Source of the DNA: Planococcus ruber
GTDB taxonomy: Bacteria > Bacillota > Bacilli > Bacillales_A > Planococcaceae
DNA length: 64,000 nt
Direction of reading: 5' to 3'
NCBI RefSeq assembly: GCF_022819085.1
Contig: NZ_JALHAG010000001.1
Location: 62,001-126,000 of the forward strand
In this document: piece after piece, positions 1 through 8,039 of the stretch
Position numbering within the stretch: position 1 is the first letter of the stretch
How the letters are laid out: each line of letters opens with the position of its first letter
Translations under genes and position numbers: made by a program
Notes under the pieces: model-generated
What the model was told of the DNA's origin: nothing
Seen by the model: the letters and a program-made list of their open reading frames with translations, nothing else
Database searches by the model: none

Positions 1-63
1 AATAAAATCGTCGGGCCGATGAATGAAACCATGATGAAAGAAATGATCGCCAATATGGAGTAA
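1..63 (+). CDS. C-terminal end of an unidentified protein (partial)
   Basis: The window opens inside a reading frame that runs without interruption for 20 codons to a TAA at 61-63. The tail reads KIVGPMNETMMKEMIANME. It lies 13 bases before the next gene and on the same strand, so it is probably the last part of the upstream gene of the same operon. The fragment is too short to assign to a family. Confidence 0.5.
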   Translation, partial: NKIVGPMNETMMKEMIANME

Positions 64-76
64 AGGGGATGCTAGC

Positions 77-1183
77 ATGCGCTCAATTGAAACAAAAGCC
101 GTCCACACTGCGGCAATGGAAGAACGTTTCATTCAACCAAAAGTAATGCCTTTGTACCAGACCTCTGCTTTCTCTTTTTCTTCTTTAGAAGAGCTGGAGG
201 GCTATTATGAAGGAAATGGCACCTATTTGTATTCGCGCACTGCAAATCCGAACACAGATGCTTTAGGGCAATCGGTGGCCGAAATGGAAGGCGCCCCAAA
301 AGGCATCGCGGCTTCTTCGGGCATGTCTGCCATACTTGCAGGCATGCTCGCGGTAGTGAAGTCGGGTGACCATATACTGGCAGCAGAAGATGTCTACGGG
401 GGAACTTTTCATCTTTTAAGAGAAGAATTGCTGCGGATGGGCATCCATGTACACTTTGCCGATTTTACAAATACGGATGAAATGGAGCAAATCCTGATTG
501 ATTTTCCGGAAGTTAAATTGATTTTCAGCGAATCGATTACCAATCCATTTCTGCGTGTGGAAAATCTTCAAACATTGGAGCAATTCAAGGGACGCTACGG
601 AGTGAAAGTAATGATCGACAATACTTTTGCGACGCCTTATACGACCGCGCCTTATGCACAAGGAGCCGATCTGGTAGCCCACAGTGCCACAAAGTATTTA
701 GGCGGCCATAGCGATGTTACGGCCGGTGTCCTCGTTGGAAATGCCGATTTAATCGCTGAAGCGGAAAAACGGGTTGTTAATTTAGGGCTAAACTTAAGCC
801 CTTTTGAAGCCTGGCTGACTCTTCGCGGCCTTAAAACGCTCGCAGTGCGGATGAAAGCCCAAACGGCAAATGCCCAAGCCATTGCAGAATTTCTGCACGG
901 AAAGGCGAGAGTATGGTATCCCGGAAAAGGCGCTATCGTTACATTTGAGCTGCCGGAAGACATGGACATCTCTAAATTCTTCTCTTCGTTAGGATGGATA
1001 AAAATCGTTCCTACTCTTGCGGGGGTGGAAACGACCGTTTCCTACCCATACGGCACCTCGCACAGAGCATTAACGGAAGAAGAAAAACAGAAAATCGGCG
1101 TTACTCCGCAAGTTGTTCGCCTGTCTGCAGGAATTGAAGGGACAGAAGATCTATTAAAACAATTGGACGGAGCTTTCCGTTAA
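77..1183 (+). CDS. PLP-dependent trans-sulfuration enzyme (Cys/Met metabolism family)
   Basis: A 368-residue fold-type I PLP enzyme of the cystathionine gamma-synthase / beta-lyase / methionine gamma-lyase family, acting on sulfur amino acids in the cytoplasm. Visible signatures are the YSRTANPNT phosphate-binding segment (about residues 52-60), the SSGMSA cofactor loop (80-85), DNTFATP (181-187, the Asp that contacts the pyridine nitrogen) and the Schiff-base lysine in SATKYLGGHSD (Lys206). The C-terminus ends in the usual RLSAGIEGTEDLL motif. At 368 residues it is slightly short, because the loop that normally follows the V-x-YPG motif (here VWYPG) is missing. The exact reaction (gamma-synthase, beta-lyase, gamma-lyase or O-acetylhomoserine sulfhydrylase) cannot be told from sequence alone, so no symbol is given. 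The start is ATG with GGGGATG just upstream. Confidence 0.85.
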   Translation: MRSIETKAVHTAAMEERFIQPKVMPLYQTSAFSFSSLEELEGYYEGNGTYLYSRTANPNTDALGQSVAEMEGAPKGIAASSGMSAILAGMLAVVKSGDHILAAEDVYGGTFHLLREELLRMGIHVHFADFTNTDEMEQILIDFPEVKLIFSESITNPFLRVENLQTLEQFKGRYGVKVMIDNTFATPYTTAPYAQGADLVAHSATKYLGGHSDVTAGVLVGNADLIAEAEKRVVNLGLNLSPFEAWLTLRGLKTLAVRMKAQTANAQAIAEFLHGKARVWYPGKGAIVTFELPEDMDISKFFSSLGWIKIVPTLAGVETTVSYPYGTSHRALTEEEKQKIGVTPQVVRLSAGIEGTEDLLKQLDGAFR

Positions 1184-1216
1184 CCGAAAAAATCTACAGA
1201 AACATCGGGTTCTTTG

Positions 1217-1222
1217 GTACAA
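1217..1222 (+). promoter_or_regulatory. Extended -10 promoter element before minJ
   Basis: The sequence TGGTACAAT (TG at 1215-1216, then G and TACAAT at 1218-1223) is a good extended -10 element in the gap between the PLP enzyme and the next gene. No strong -35 is seen. Its position argues against the upstream TTG at 1214 as a translation start and favours the start near 1271. Confidence 0.4.
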
Positions 1223-1270
1223 TGGAAAGAAACGACAGTGCCCGTGATAGGATGGTGTGAAGAAGTGATA

Positions 1271-2422
1271 ATGGATGCGTTACTGGACATAGGAAGATTT
1301 TTTATCAACCCTGCTTTTTACATAGCACTGTTGACTGCGGTTCTGTTAGGATATTTCCGTGTCAAACGAGAACGGAAAATGTTTCGGACACGAATTGTTT
1401 GGGGGTGGACTGAATTCTCAGGCCTTCTAAAAGATGGCGCGATCTTTATCTTGATTTATTCCCTGTTTTTTTGTGCACTTGGATTGGCTGTTCCGCTCGA
1501 ATGGCTCGTAGCACTTAGCCTCATCAGCATTATAATGATGGTCACTGGCGTCTTCTACCTCGGTTCATTTGTTTACTTGGCATTAGCGGCTGTTGGGCTT
1601 GGCTGGCTCTTTAAACGAAACGGGTGGACCATCGATTTTGGGATTTTTGAATATGGCGGCCATTATCTTGATTGGGGCTGGCTCGTGCCAGTAGCATTGA
1701 TTGCCGGAGCCTTTGTGATCGCTGAAGGGATTTTGATTTCGAAAAAAGGCGCCAGCTCAGCTTCTCCCCGCCGCGAAAGTACATCGCGCGGATTGATGGC
1801 AGCTGTCTATGACGTCAAACGTTTATGGATGATTCCGGTACTGGTTGTGGTTCCAGGAAGCCTACTTGATGCGTACGCACCTTACTGGCCGCAATTTACA
1901 ATCGGGCAAAGCTCGTTTTCATTCATGCTGGTCCCGTTTATTTTAGCCTTCCAAAACCGCTCCAGAAAAACGTTGCCGATTTATCTTTTTCCGAAAATCG
2001 GCGGCCTGACGTGGAAACTGGGAATCGCTATCATCGTTTTGGCACTCGGCTCATTCTTATGGGAACCGATGGCTTTCGTCGCATTGCTAGCAGGTGCGGC
2101 AGGCCGATTGGCCATTACGCTATTCTTCGAAATCAAAGAACGCCAAGGAAACCATGCAGTGACGCCTCAATCGATGGGGGTCATGATTGTGGATGTCTTG
2201 CCGGATTCTCCGGCAGATAAGATGGGGCTGTTAAAAGGGGAAGTCATCCGAAAAGTAAATGGTTTGTCTGTTTCGAATGAAACCGAGCTCTATGAAGCGA
2301 TTCAAGTGAATGCGGCGCATTGCCGGTTGGAAGTGTTAGACCACAACCGGGAAGTCCGATTGCGCCAGCATGTCATTTTCCGGCATGATCACCATCGTCT
2401 AGGGTTGATTGTGGTCAACTAA
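1271..2422 (+). CDS. minJ: MinJ-like polytopic membrane protein with C-terminal PDZ domain
   Basis: A protein of about 383 residues with several hydrophobic membrane segments in the N-terminal two thirds and a PDZ domain in the last 90 residues (core MIVDVLPDSPADKMGLLKGE, then VNGLSVSNETELYEAI). This architecture and length match MinJ of B. subtilis, the bridge between DivIVA and MinD that places the division inhibitor at poles and septa. The neighbour csbA supports the assignment, since minJ and csbA lie close together in Bacillales. The start is uncertain: ATG 1271 and GTG 1265 are both in frame. An earlier TTG at 1214 lies within a promoter-like element and is unlikely. No protease domain is fused, so it is not a CtpA-type protease. 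Confidence 0.75.
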   Translation: MDALLDIGRFFINPAFYIALLTAVLLGYFRVKRERKMFRTRIVWGWTEFSGLLKDGAIFILIYSLFFCALGLAVPLEWLVALSLISIIMMVTGVFYLGSFVYLALAAVGLGWLFKRNGWTIDFGIFEYGGHYLDWGWLVPVALIAGAFVIAEGILISKKGASSASPRRESTSRGLMAAVYDVKRLWMIPVLVVVPGSLLDAYAPYWPQFTIGQSSFSFMLVPFILAFQNRSRKTLPIYLFPKIGGLTWKLGIAIIVLALGSFLWEPMAFVALLAGAAGRLAITLFFEIKERQGNHAVTPQSMGVMIVDVLPDSPADKMGLLKGEVIRKVNGLSVSNETELYEAIQVNAAHCRLEVLDHNREVRLRQHVIFRHDHHRLGLIVVN

Positions 2423-2434
2423 GGAGAAATTTAA

Positions 2435-2692
2435 ATGGACTCAATGATAACAAAATTTTTCTTATCTTTATTGGTGCCAGGTTTGCTTGTTGTGCTGTTT
2501 ACCCGTGTGACCTTCAATCATATCGTTGGATTGATATTGACAGTGGCGCTGATCGCTGCTGCTGTGTATGCGGGCTATACCCACACGTGGCTCTTGTTTG
2601 TCGTCAATGCCGCTTCTCTGACCATTGGATTCTGGTATGCTTCGACGATGTACCAACGCAGAAAAAACGCCGAAACTCATAAAGATGAGTAA
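2435..2692 (+). CDS. csbA: CsbA-family small membrane protein (DUF2198)
   Basis: An 85-residue protein with about three hydrophobic segments and the conserved VVLFTRVTFNH stretch (about residues 19-29) characteristic of CsbA, a general-stress membrane protein of unknown biochemical function in B. subtilis. It ends in a charged tail (YQRRKNAETHKDE). It starts 12 bases after minJ behind AAGGAGAAAT, so the two are probably cotranscribed. In B. subtilis csbA is SigB controlled; I do not see a separate SigB promoter here. The identification rests on the conserved core and the neighbourhood. Confidence 0.8.
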   Translation: MDSMITKFFLSLLVPGLLVVLFTRVTFNHIVGLILTVALIAAAVYAGYTHTWLLFVVNAASLTIGFWYASTMYQRRKNAETHKDE

Positions 2693-2704
2693 CGGCGTTT
2701 TTTA
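2664..2704. terminator. Bidirectional terminator between csbA and azlD
   Basis: AACGCCG with inner AACTCAT pairs with ATGAG and CGGCGTT around an AAAG loop. It is preceded by AAAAAA and followed by TTTTTT, so it can stop transcripts arriving from both convergent genes. Its left arm lies within the last codons of csbA. Confidence 0.8.
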
Positions 2705-2709
2705 ATTCC

Positions 2710-3018
2710 TTATAAAAACCAAACACTGTAGACGGCGAGCACTGCAATAGAGCCCAATACCACAGTCATGACATTGGCTCCGGCAAAAGCAATGCCAAAA
2801 GCAGCAGCGGCTCCGATAATGCCGAACCAAATATTTTCCTGTACAAAAAAGATGGCCGGGAAAATGAGTGCCCCTAATACGGCGTAGGGAATGTTGCGCA
2901 ATACGTTCTGGATAGCCGGCGGCAATTCGCGCCCTTCCAAAAAAGCTAAGGGAATCGCGCGCGGCAAGTACGTTACAATTGCCATGCCGATGATCATCCA
3001 CCAATACCAAGCGCCCAT
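2710..3018 (-). CDS. azlD: AzlD-family subunit of a branched-chain amino-acid exporter
   Basis: A 102-residue, very hydrophobic protein with about four membrane segments and the AzlD motif YLPRAIPLAFLEGRELPP near the N-terminus. AzlD pairs with AzlC to form an exporter of branched-chain amino acids or analogues (LIV-E family). It follows azlC on the same strand with a one-base overlap (TAATG), so the two are translationally coupled. The substrate cannot be read from sequence. No azlB-type Lrp regulator is adjacent, unlike the B. subtilis azl operon. Confidence 0.88.
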   Translation of the reverse strand: MGAWYWWMIIGMAIVTYLPRAIPLAFLEGRELPPAIQNVLRNIPYAVLGALIFPAIFFVQENIWFGIIGAAAAFGIAFAGANVMTVVLGSIAVLAVYSVWFL

Positions 3019-3710
3019 TAAACTCGCCTGCCTTTCGAAGAAATAATTTCAATCAAGATCGCCGATGCCAGAGTCGATACCAGAATCGCCCATCCGGTCG
3101 ACAGCCAACCGGTGAAATAAAAGAAAGAATTGATCAACCCCGCGATTAATGCCAAACTGACAACTTTCCGATTTTCGCGCATGGAAGGGACTAAGAGACC
3201 GACAAACATGGCATAAAGCGCAATTGACATGGCTGCTTGGAGGAAATGGGGGAGATTGGCTCCGATCAAATGCCCGACTGCTGTAAAGACGACCCAGCTG
3301 CCGTATGCGACAACTATGACGCCAATTCCGAAAGACGTCCGCAGTTTGCCGCCTTTTTGCGTCGCAAGCACCGAAAAAGATTCGTCCGTCACGCCGAAAG
3401 CATAAAGCGCTTTTATCCATTTTTTTTCAGGCTGCATCTTTTCGTTGAGTGAAGCCGTCATAAGAAAGTGGCGTATGTTGACAACAAACGTGTTTAAAAC
3501 AATGAGAAGCGGAGAGACGCCCGCTGCGATTAACGAAAGAGATATGTATTGGGCTGCACCTGCATAGACGAAGATGCTCATCGCAGTAGCTTCGATCAAA
3601 GATAAGCCCGTGGTCTTAGCTAACAATCCGAAAGTCAAGGCAATCGGGAAGTAACCTACGGCAATGCTTGTTCCAGCTTTGATCCCGGAAAAAAATCCAC
3701 GATCATCCAT
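3018..3710 (-). CDS. azlC: AzlC-family branched-chain amino-acid exporter, large subunit
   Basis: A 230-residue integral membrane protein of the AzlC / YgaZ family. The N-terminal segment GIKAGTSIAVGYFPIALTFG and the following ATAMSIFVYAGAAQY are typical. It forms the transporter with the downstream AzlD. The start is ATG behind GGGGAG at 8-base spacing. The promoter should lie in the AT-rich 150 bases between this gene and the divergent TVP38-type gene. The specificity is inferred from the family only. Confidence 0.9.
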   Translation of the reverse strand: MDDRGFFSGIKAGTSIAVGYFPIALTFGLLAKTTGLSLIEATAMSIFVYAGAAQYISLSLIAAGVSPLLIVLNTFVVNIRHFLMTASLNEKMQPEKKWIKALYAFGVTDESFSVLATQKGGKLRTSFGIGVIVVAYGSWVVFTAVGHLIGANLPHFLQAAMSIALYAMFVGLLVPSMRENRKVVSLALIAGLINSFFYFTGWLSTGWAILVSTLASAILIEIISSKGRRV

Positions 3711-3859
3711 TCAAATCGCTCCCCGCACAAAGTATTTCTCTTTTCCAAATAAGGAGAAAGAGTGTAAAGTAATTAATATACGAATATAAGCATAGCATAA
3801 AATTATTTGAAAATAGAAATGATTTTTCGAAAACTAGAGCACCTAAAAGGATTGAGTTC

Positions 3860-4492
3860 ATGGCTGATTTTTTTACGATGGAAAATATTATTGAATTGAC
3901 CCAATCTTACCGGGCTTTTGGCCCGTTAATCGGTTTTTTGCTGCCTTTCATTGAAGCCTTTCTTCCGTTTCTTCCCCTGTTCGTTTTTGTGTTTGCGAAT
4001 GCGACAGCCTATGGTTTGTGGATCGGATTCCTTATTTCCTGGGGCGGGGCGGTTGCTGGATCTTATGTGGTTTTTCTGATTATCCGGAAATATGGCCGGG
4101 CCCGCTTCATGAATTTCATGACAAAACATGAGCGTGTACAGCGGCTGATTCATTGGGTTGAACGGAATGGCTTCGGTCCGCTTTTTTTATTGCTCTGTTT
4201 TCCTTTCACTCCATCCGCATTAGTCAATTTAGTGGCAGGGCTATCTAATATCAGCCGCCATTATTATTTGCTGACGCTGATGGCTGGGAAATTCGTAATG
4301 GTCTTAATGATTTCTTATGTCGGCTATGATATCCGTGCATTATTTACGCAACCGATCCGGACAGCTGTCGTTGTAGTGGTGATTATTTTGCTCTATGTGA
4401 TCGGCAAAGTGCTGGAGAAAAGGCTGAATAAGCGAGTGGAAGCGGATTTTCGGCAAGCCAAAAAAGAGCGCGAAAGCGGAAAAGTTGAATAG
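3860..4492 (+). CDS. TVP38/TMEM64 (DedA-like) membrane protein, YhjE-type
   Basis: A 210-residue polytopic protein of the TVP38/TMEM64 family. The conserved centre is visible: GFLISWGGAVAGSYVVFLIIRKYGR, then the CFPFTPSALVNLVAGLSNIS segment, with a basic C-terminal tail. Such proteins act in membrane lipid homeostasis and are related to DedA scramblase-like folds; the exact substrate is unknown. In B. subtilis the homologue yhjE lies just upstream of the addBA region, as here, although the signal peptidase gene sipV found between them in B. subtilis is absent. The start is ATG with AAAAGGATTG upstream. Confidence 0.8.
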   Translation: MADFFTMENIIELTQSYRAFGPLIGFLLPFIEAFLPFLPLFVFVFANATAYGLWIGFLISWGGAVAGSYVVFLIIRKYGRARFMNFMTKHERVQRLIHWVERNGFGPLFLLLCFPFTPSALVNLVAGLSNISRHYYLLTLMAGKFVMVLMISYVGYDIRALFTQPIRTAVVVVVIILLYVIGKVLEKRLNKRVEADFRQAKKERESGKVE

Positions 4493-4525
4493 CGGTTGTG
4501 AATGGCAAAAATGGCCAAGTTCTTA

Positions 4526-4546
4526 TATAATTAGAACAAACGTTCT
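4526..4546 (+). promoter_or_regulatory. addB promoter -10 with LexA (SOS) box
   Basis: TATAAT at 4526-4531 is followed at once by A-GAAC-AAAC-GTTC-T (4533-4546). This matches the Gram-positive LexA/DinR operator core GAAC-N4-GTTC exactly. The box covers the expected transcription start, a position suited to repression. The addB Shine-Dalgarno (GGAGG) follows at 4551. No good -35 is seen. Confidence 0.65.
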
Positions 4547-4562
4547 TATTGGAGGTTAAATA

Positions 4563-7500
4563 ATGGCATTACGGATTGTATACGGACGCGCAGGTTCCGG
4601 AAAAACACGATTCATCCAGGAAGAAATAGCCGATGAATTAAAGCGGCAAGCTGACGGCGATCCGATTTTCTTCATCGTGCCGGATCAAATGTCATTTTCT
4701 ACCGAGTATCGGCTTTCATCCGCTTACGGCATGCAAGGCATGATCCGTGCCCAAGCTGTAACATTTAAGCGCCTTGCTTGGCGAGTACTGCAGGAAGTGG
4801 GCGGCATCAGCAGAAGAGAAGTGGATACTTTCGGTTATCGCATGCTGATCCGCAGTTTATTGGAAGAACATAAAGAAGAATTTCAATTATTCCGGAGAGC
4901 CGCTGGAAAAAGAGGCTTTACCGACCAGATTGAACAGCTGGTAAAAGAATTTTCCAGATACTGCGTTGATTGCGGCGACCTGACTGGCATCCGCAATTCA
5001 TTGACCGAAGTGGGGGCTCCCCGCACTTTGCTTGATAAAGCTTCGGATTTGGAACTCATCCTTTCGGAACTCGAAAATCGCCTTGGTACGGTTTTTGTAG
5101 ATTCTGAAGGGCATTTAGCGATGCTTTCAGAACGCATTAAACATTCGGAAATGATCAAAGCTTCGACCATTTATATTGATGGATTCGTCAATTTCACAGC
5201 CCGTGAATACGAAATACTGACTGAACTCATGAAATACGCGAAGAACGTGACTATAGCACTTCCGATGGATGACCAATCAAATCCAGAGGATGAACAGGAC
5301 CTCTTTTATCAATCGGCGAATACTGCATACCGGTTGACGGAATTGGCAAAAGCGGAAGCCGTAGATATCGATAGGTCCGTTTATATGACAGAGCAGCGGC
5401 GCTTCAATAACCGTGAATTGGCGCATCTCGAAAAACATTTTGACGATTTTCCTTTGCGTACAGCCGTCTCTGAAGGAAATGTTGAATTGGTCGAGGCTTC
5501 GAATCGCCGGGCAGAGATGCATGCCGTGGCCCGAAAAATCCGCGCCCAAGTTCGAAATGGGCTTCGCTACCAGGACATTGCTTTATTGTACCGGCAGCCG
5601 GAAGTCTACGACGAATTGATTAATACAGTCTTTCCGCAATATGAAATCCCTTATTTTATCAGCCGGAAAAAATCCATGCTGCACCATCCGCTCATTGAAT
5701 TCAATCGCTCCGTCTTAGAAGTGGTGCTGTCGAATTTTTCCTACGAGCCGGTGTTTAGAGCAGTCAAGACCGATTTGTTCTTCCCGGAAGGCAGCGTCTC
5801 CAAATGGCGTGAACGGAGTGATATTCTTGAAAACTTCGTCATTGCCAACGGCATCTATGGAGAGCGCTGGTTTGATGAAAAACGCTGGTTCTATAAAAAA
5901 TACCGTGGGCTGGAATTCCATACCGGCATTCAAACGGATGAGGAATTGGCGGCTCAGGTAGAGCTTCATGCCGTCCGTGATTTGATTAGAGAACCGCTGC
6001 TTCAGCTGAGAGGCGATTTGGAACGATGCAATACCGGCCGAGAAATTGCCGAAACTTTATATGTCTTTATGGAGCAATTGAATGTCTATGAAAAACTGCA
6101 AGCCCTAAAAGATAGAGAAGAGGCGGAACACCGCCTGCTTTCTGCAACGGAACATGAACAGGCATGGACGCAGTGGACAACTGTTTTAGATCAATTCGTC
6201 CTCATGTTCGGCGATAAGGAAGTCGAATTGAGTGCTGCGTTGAAAATTTTGGACGAAGGATTTGAAACACTCGAATTCTCTCGCATTCCGCCTTCATTAG
6301 ACCAAGTGACCGTATCTAAAATGGATTTAGCCCGTTTGATGGACATTAAATCCGTTTTTGTCATCGGTGCCAATGACGGCATCTTGCCTCAGCGCGTCGA
6401 ACAGGAAGGGCTGCTGACCGATACGGAAAGAGAATGGTTTGCCCAAATCGGCTTTGAATTGGCTCCGACTTCGAAAATGCGGCTTATGGATGAAACCTAC
6501 ATGGCTTATCGGACATTTACTTCTTCTTCCGATTATTTGACTGTGTCGTATCCAATTGCGGACGAAGAAGGAAAAGCGCTTTTGCCTTCTCTTTATATCC
6601 AGAAGCTCAGCGATATGCTTTCTCTCGATCTGACTCCAGCAGTGATTGATCCCGAAGAATTGAGAAACGCGGCCCATCTTTCTTACATTTCTCATCCCCG
6701 GGCAAGTTTGTCTTATTTGACTTCCCAGCTGCGTGGCGGAGAACTGTCGCCCGAATGGCGGGCCGTCCTCCATTATTATCAGCAGGATCCGTTATGGGCA
6801 TCGGTTATTGAACGAATTTTGGAACCGTTGAAGCCGAATATAGCTGAACAATTGAGGGAAGAGGTAGCTGAACCTTTATACGGGACGCCGATTGCGTCAA
6901 GTGTTTCCAGGGTGGAGACGTATTATGGCTGTGCATTTGCGCATTATGTCACATATGGCCTTCGTTTAGAAGAACGCAGCCAGTATAAATTAGCGGCTCC
7001 GGCAATAGGCGATCTTTTCCATGCGGCGATCAAATGGATTTCAGATGAAGTGAACCGCTTGAATGTCTCCTGGTCTTCGCTTACTGAAAAGCAATGCCGC
7101 GAGTTGGCCAAAAATGCAATGGATCAACTTTCGCCTTATTTTGTCAACCATATCTTGATCAGTTCGCATCGCTACCGCTACATCCAGCACAAATTGGAAG
7201 GCATTATTCGCCAAACGGCGTTTATGCTGAGCCGCCATGCCAAAGTGACCGGCTTTTCACCGGTAGCGCTTGAAGTCGGTTTTGGGCCGAAAGAGCAGAT
7301 TCCGCCGCTTGCAATCAATTTGAAACGCGGAAGAAAGATGAATGTCCGGGGACGCATCGACCGGATTGACTCGACCGAGATCGACGAAAAGCCTTATATC
7401 CGGGTAGTCGATTACAAATCTTCCAAACAGGGATTGGATTTAGGCGATGTTTACCATGGATTGTCGCTGCAGACATTCACCTATCTGGATGTAGCATTGA

Positions 7501-8039
7501 CTCATTCCGAGCGCTGGCTCGGAGCAGAGGCTGAACCGGCAGGCGTTCTCTATTTCCACATGCACAATCCGATGTTGAAGTTGACGAAACTGGTAACCGC
7601 AGAAGAGCTGGAAGAGGAATTGGCCCGGTCCTTTAAAATGAACGGCTTGGTCGTGGAAGACCCGGAAGTGATCCAGGCAATGGACCATGAAATTGACGGG
7701 TTCTCCAATGTGATTCCGGTGCGCATGAATAAAAAGGGCGTGATTTCAAAATCCCAATCAAAAACGGTTTTGAAAGAAGATATGAATTTTATCCGGAAGT
7801 TTGTCCGCGGTAAGCACGAAGCGGCAGGAAACGGCATTCTGGATGGAGATACGCAAATTACGCCTTATAAAGTGAAAGAAGATACCCCTTGCCAATTTTG
7901 CTCTTACCGATCGATCTGCCAGTTTGATCCGACTGATCCTGAACAAAATTACCGCAAATTACCGGCTTTGTCGCCAGATAAGGCTGTAGAATTGATTCGA
8001 AAGGAGACGATCGCAAATGATACCGATCAAACCGAGTGA
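4563..8039 (+). CDS. addB: AddB, ATP-dependent helicase/nuclease subunit B
   Basis: A 1158-residue protein (B. subtilis AddB is 1166). It is the inactivated-helicase and nuclease subunit of AddAB, which resects double-strand breaks until it meets Chi and then loads RecA. A Walker A motif (GRAGSGKT, residues 8-15) sits at the N-terminus. The C-terminal third holds the RecB-family nuclease motif VVDYKSSKQG. The iron-sulfur cysteines are present: one in YYGCAFAHY and three in the terminal CQFCSYRSIC cluster, which together staple the nuclease domain. The gene overlaps addA by 23 bases. The LexA-like box upstream suggests induction on DNA damage. The GGAGGTTAAATA ribosome site fixes the ATG. Confidence 0.97.
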   Translation: MALRIVYGRAGSGKTRFIQEEIADELKRQADGDPIFFIVPDQMSFSTEYRLSSAYGMQGMIRAQAVTFKRLAWRVLQEVGGISRREVDTFGYRMLIRSLLEEHKEEFQLFRRAAGKRGFTDQIEQLVKEFSRYCVDCGDLTGIRNSLTEVGAPRTLLDKASDLELILSELENRLGTVFVDSEGHLAMLSERIKHSEMIKASTIYIDGFVNFTAREYEILTELMKYAKNVTIALPMDDQSNPEDEQDLFYQSANTAYRLTELAKAEAVDIDRSVYMTEQRRFNNRELAHLEKHFDDFPLRTAVSEGNVELVEASNRRAEMHAVARKIRAQVRNGLRYQDIALLYRQPEVYDELINTVFPQYEIPYFISRKKSMLHHPLIEFNRSVLEVVLSNFSYEPVFRAVKTDLFFPEGSVSKWRERSDILENFVIANGIYGERWFDEKRWFYKKYRGLEFHTGIQTDEELAAQVELHAVRDLIREPLLQLRGDLERCNTGREIAETLYVFMEQLNVYEKLQALKDREEAEHRLLSATEHEQAWTQWTTVLDQFVLMFGDKEVELSAALKILDEGFETLEFSRIPPSLDQVTVSKMDLARLMDIKSVFVIGANDGILPQRVEQEGLLTDTEREWFAQIGFELAPTSKMRLMDETYMAYRTFTSSSDYLTVSYPIADEEGKALLPSLYIQKLSDMLSLDLTPAVIDPEELRNAAHLSYISHPRASLSYLTSQLRGGELSPEWRAVLHYYQQDPLWASVIERILEPLKPNIAEQLREEVAEPLYGTPIASSVSRVETYYGCAFAHYVTYGLRLEERSQYKLAAPAIGDLFHAAIKWISDEVNRLNVSWSSLTEKQCRELAKNAMDQLSPYFVNHILISSHRYRYIQHKLEGIIRQTAFMLSRHAKVTGFSPVALEVGFGPKEQIPPLAINLKRGRKMNVRGRIDRIDSTEIDEKPYIRVVDYKSSKQGLDLGDVYHGLSLQTFTYLDVALTHSERWLGAEAEPAGVLYFHMHNPMLKLTKLVTAEELEEELARSFKMNGLVVEDPEVIQAMDHEIDGFSNVIPVRMNKKGVISKSQSKTVLKEDMNFIRKFVRGKHEAAGNGILDGDTQITPYKVKEDTPCQFCSYRSICQFDPTDPEQNYRKLPALSPDKAVELIRKETIANDTDQTE

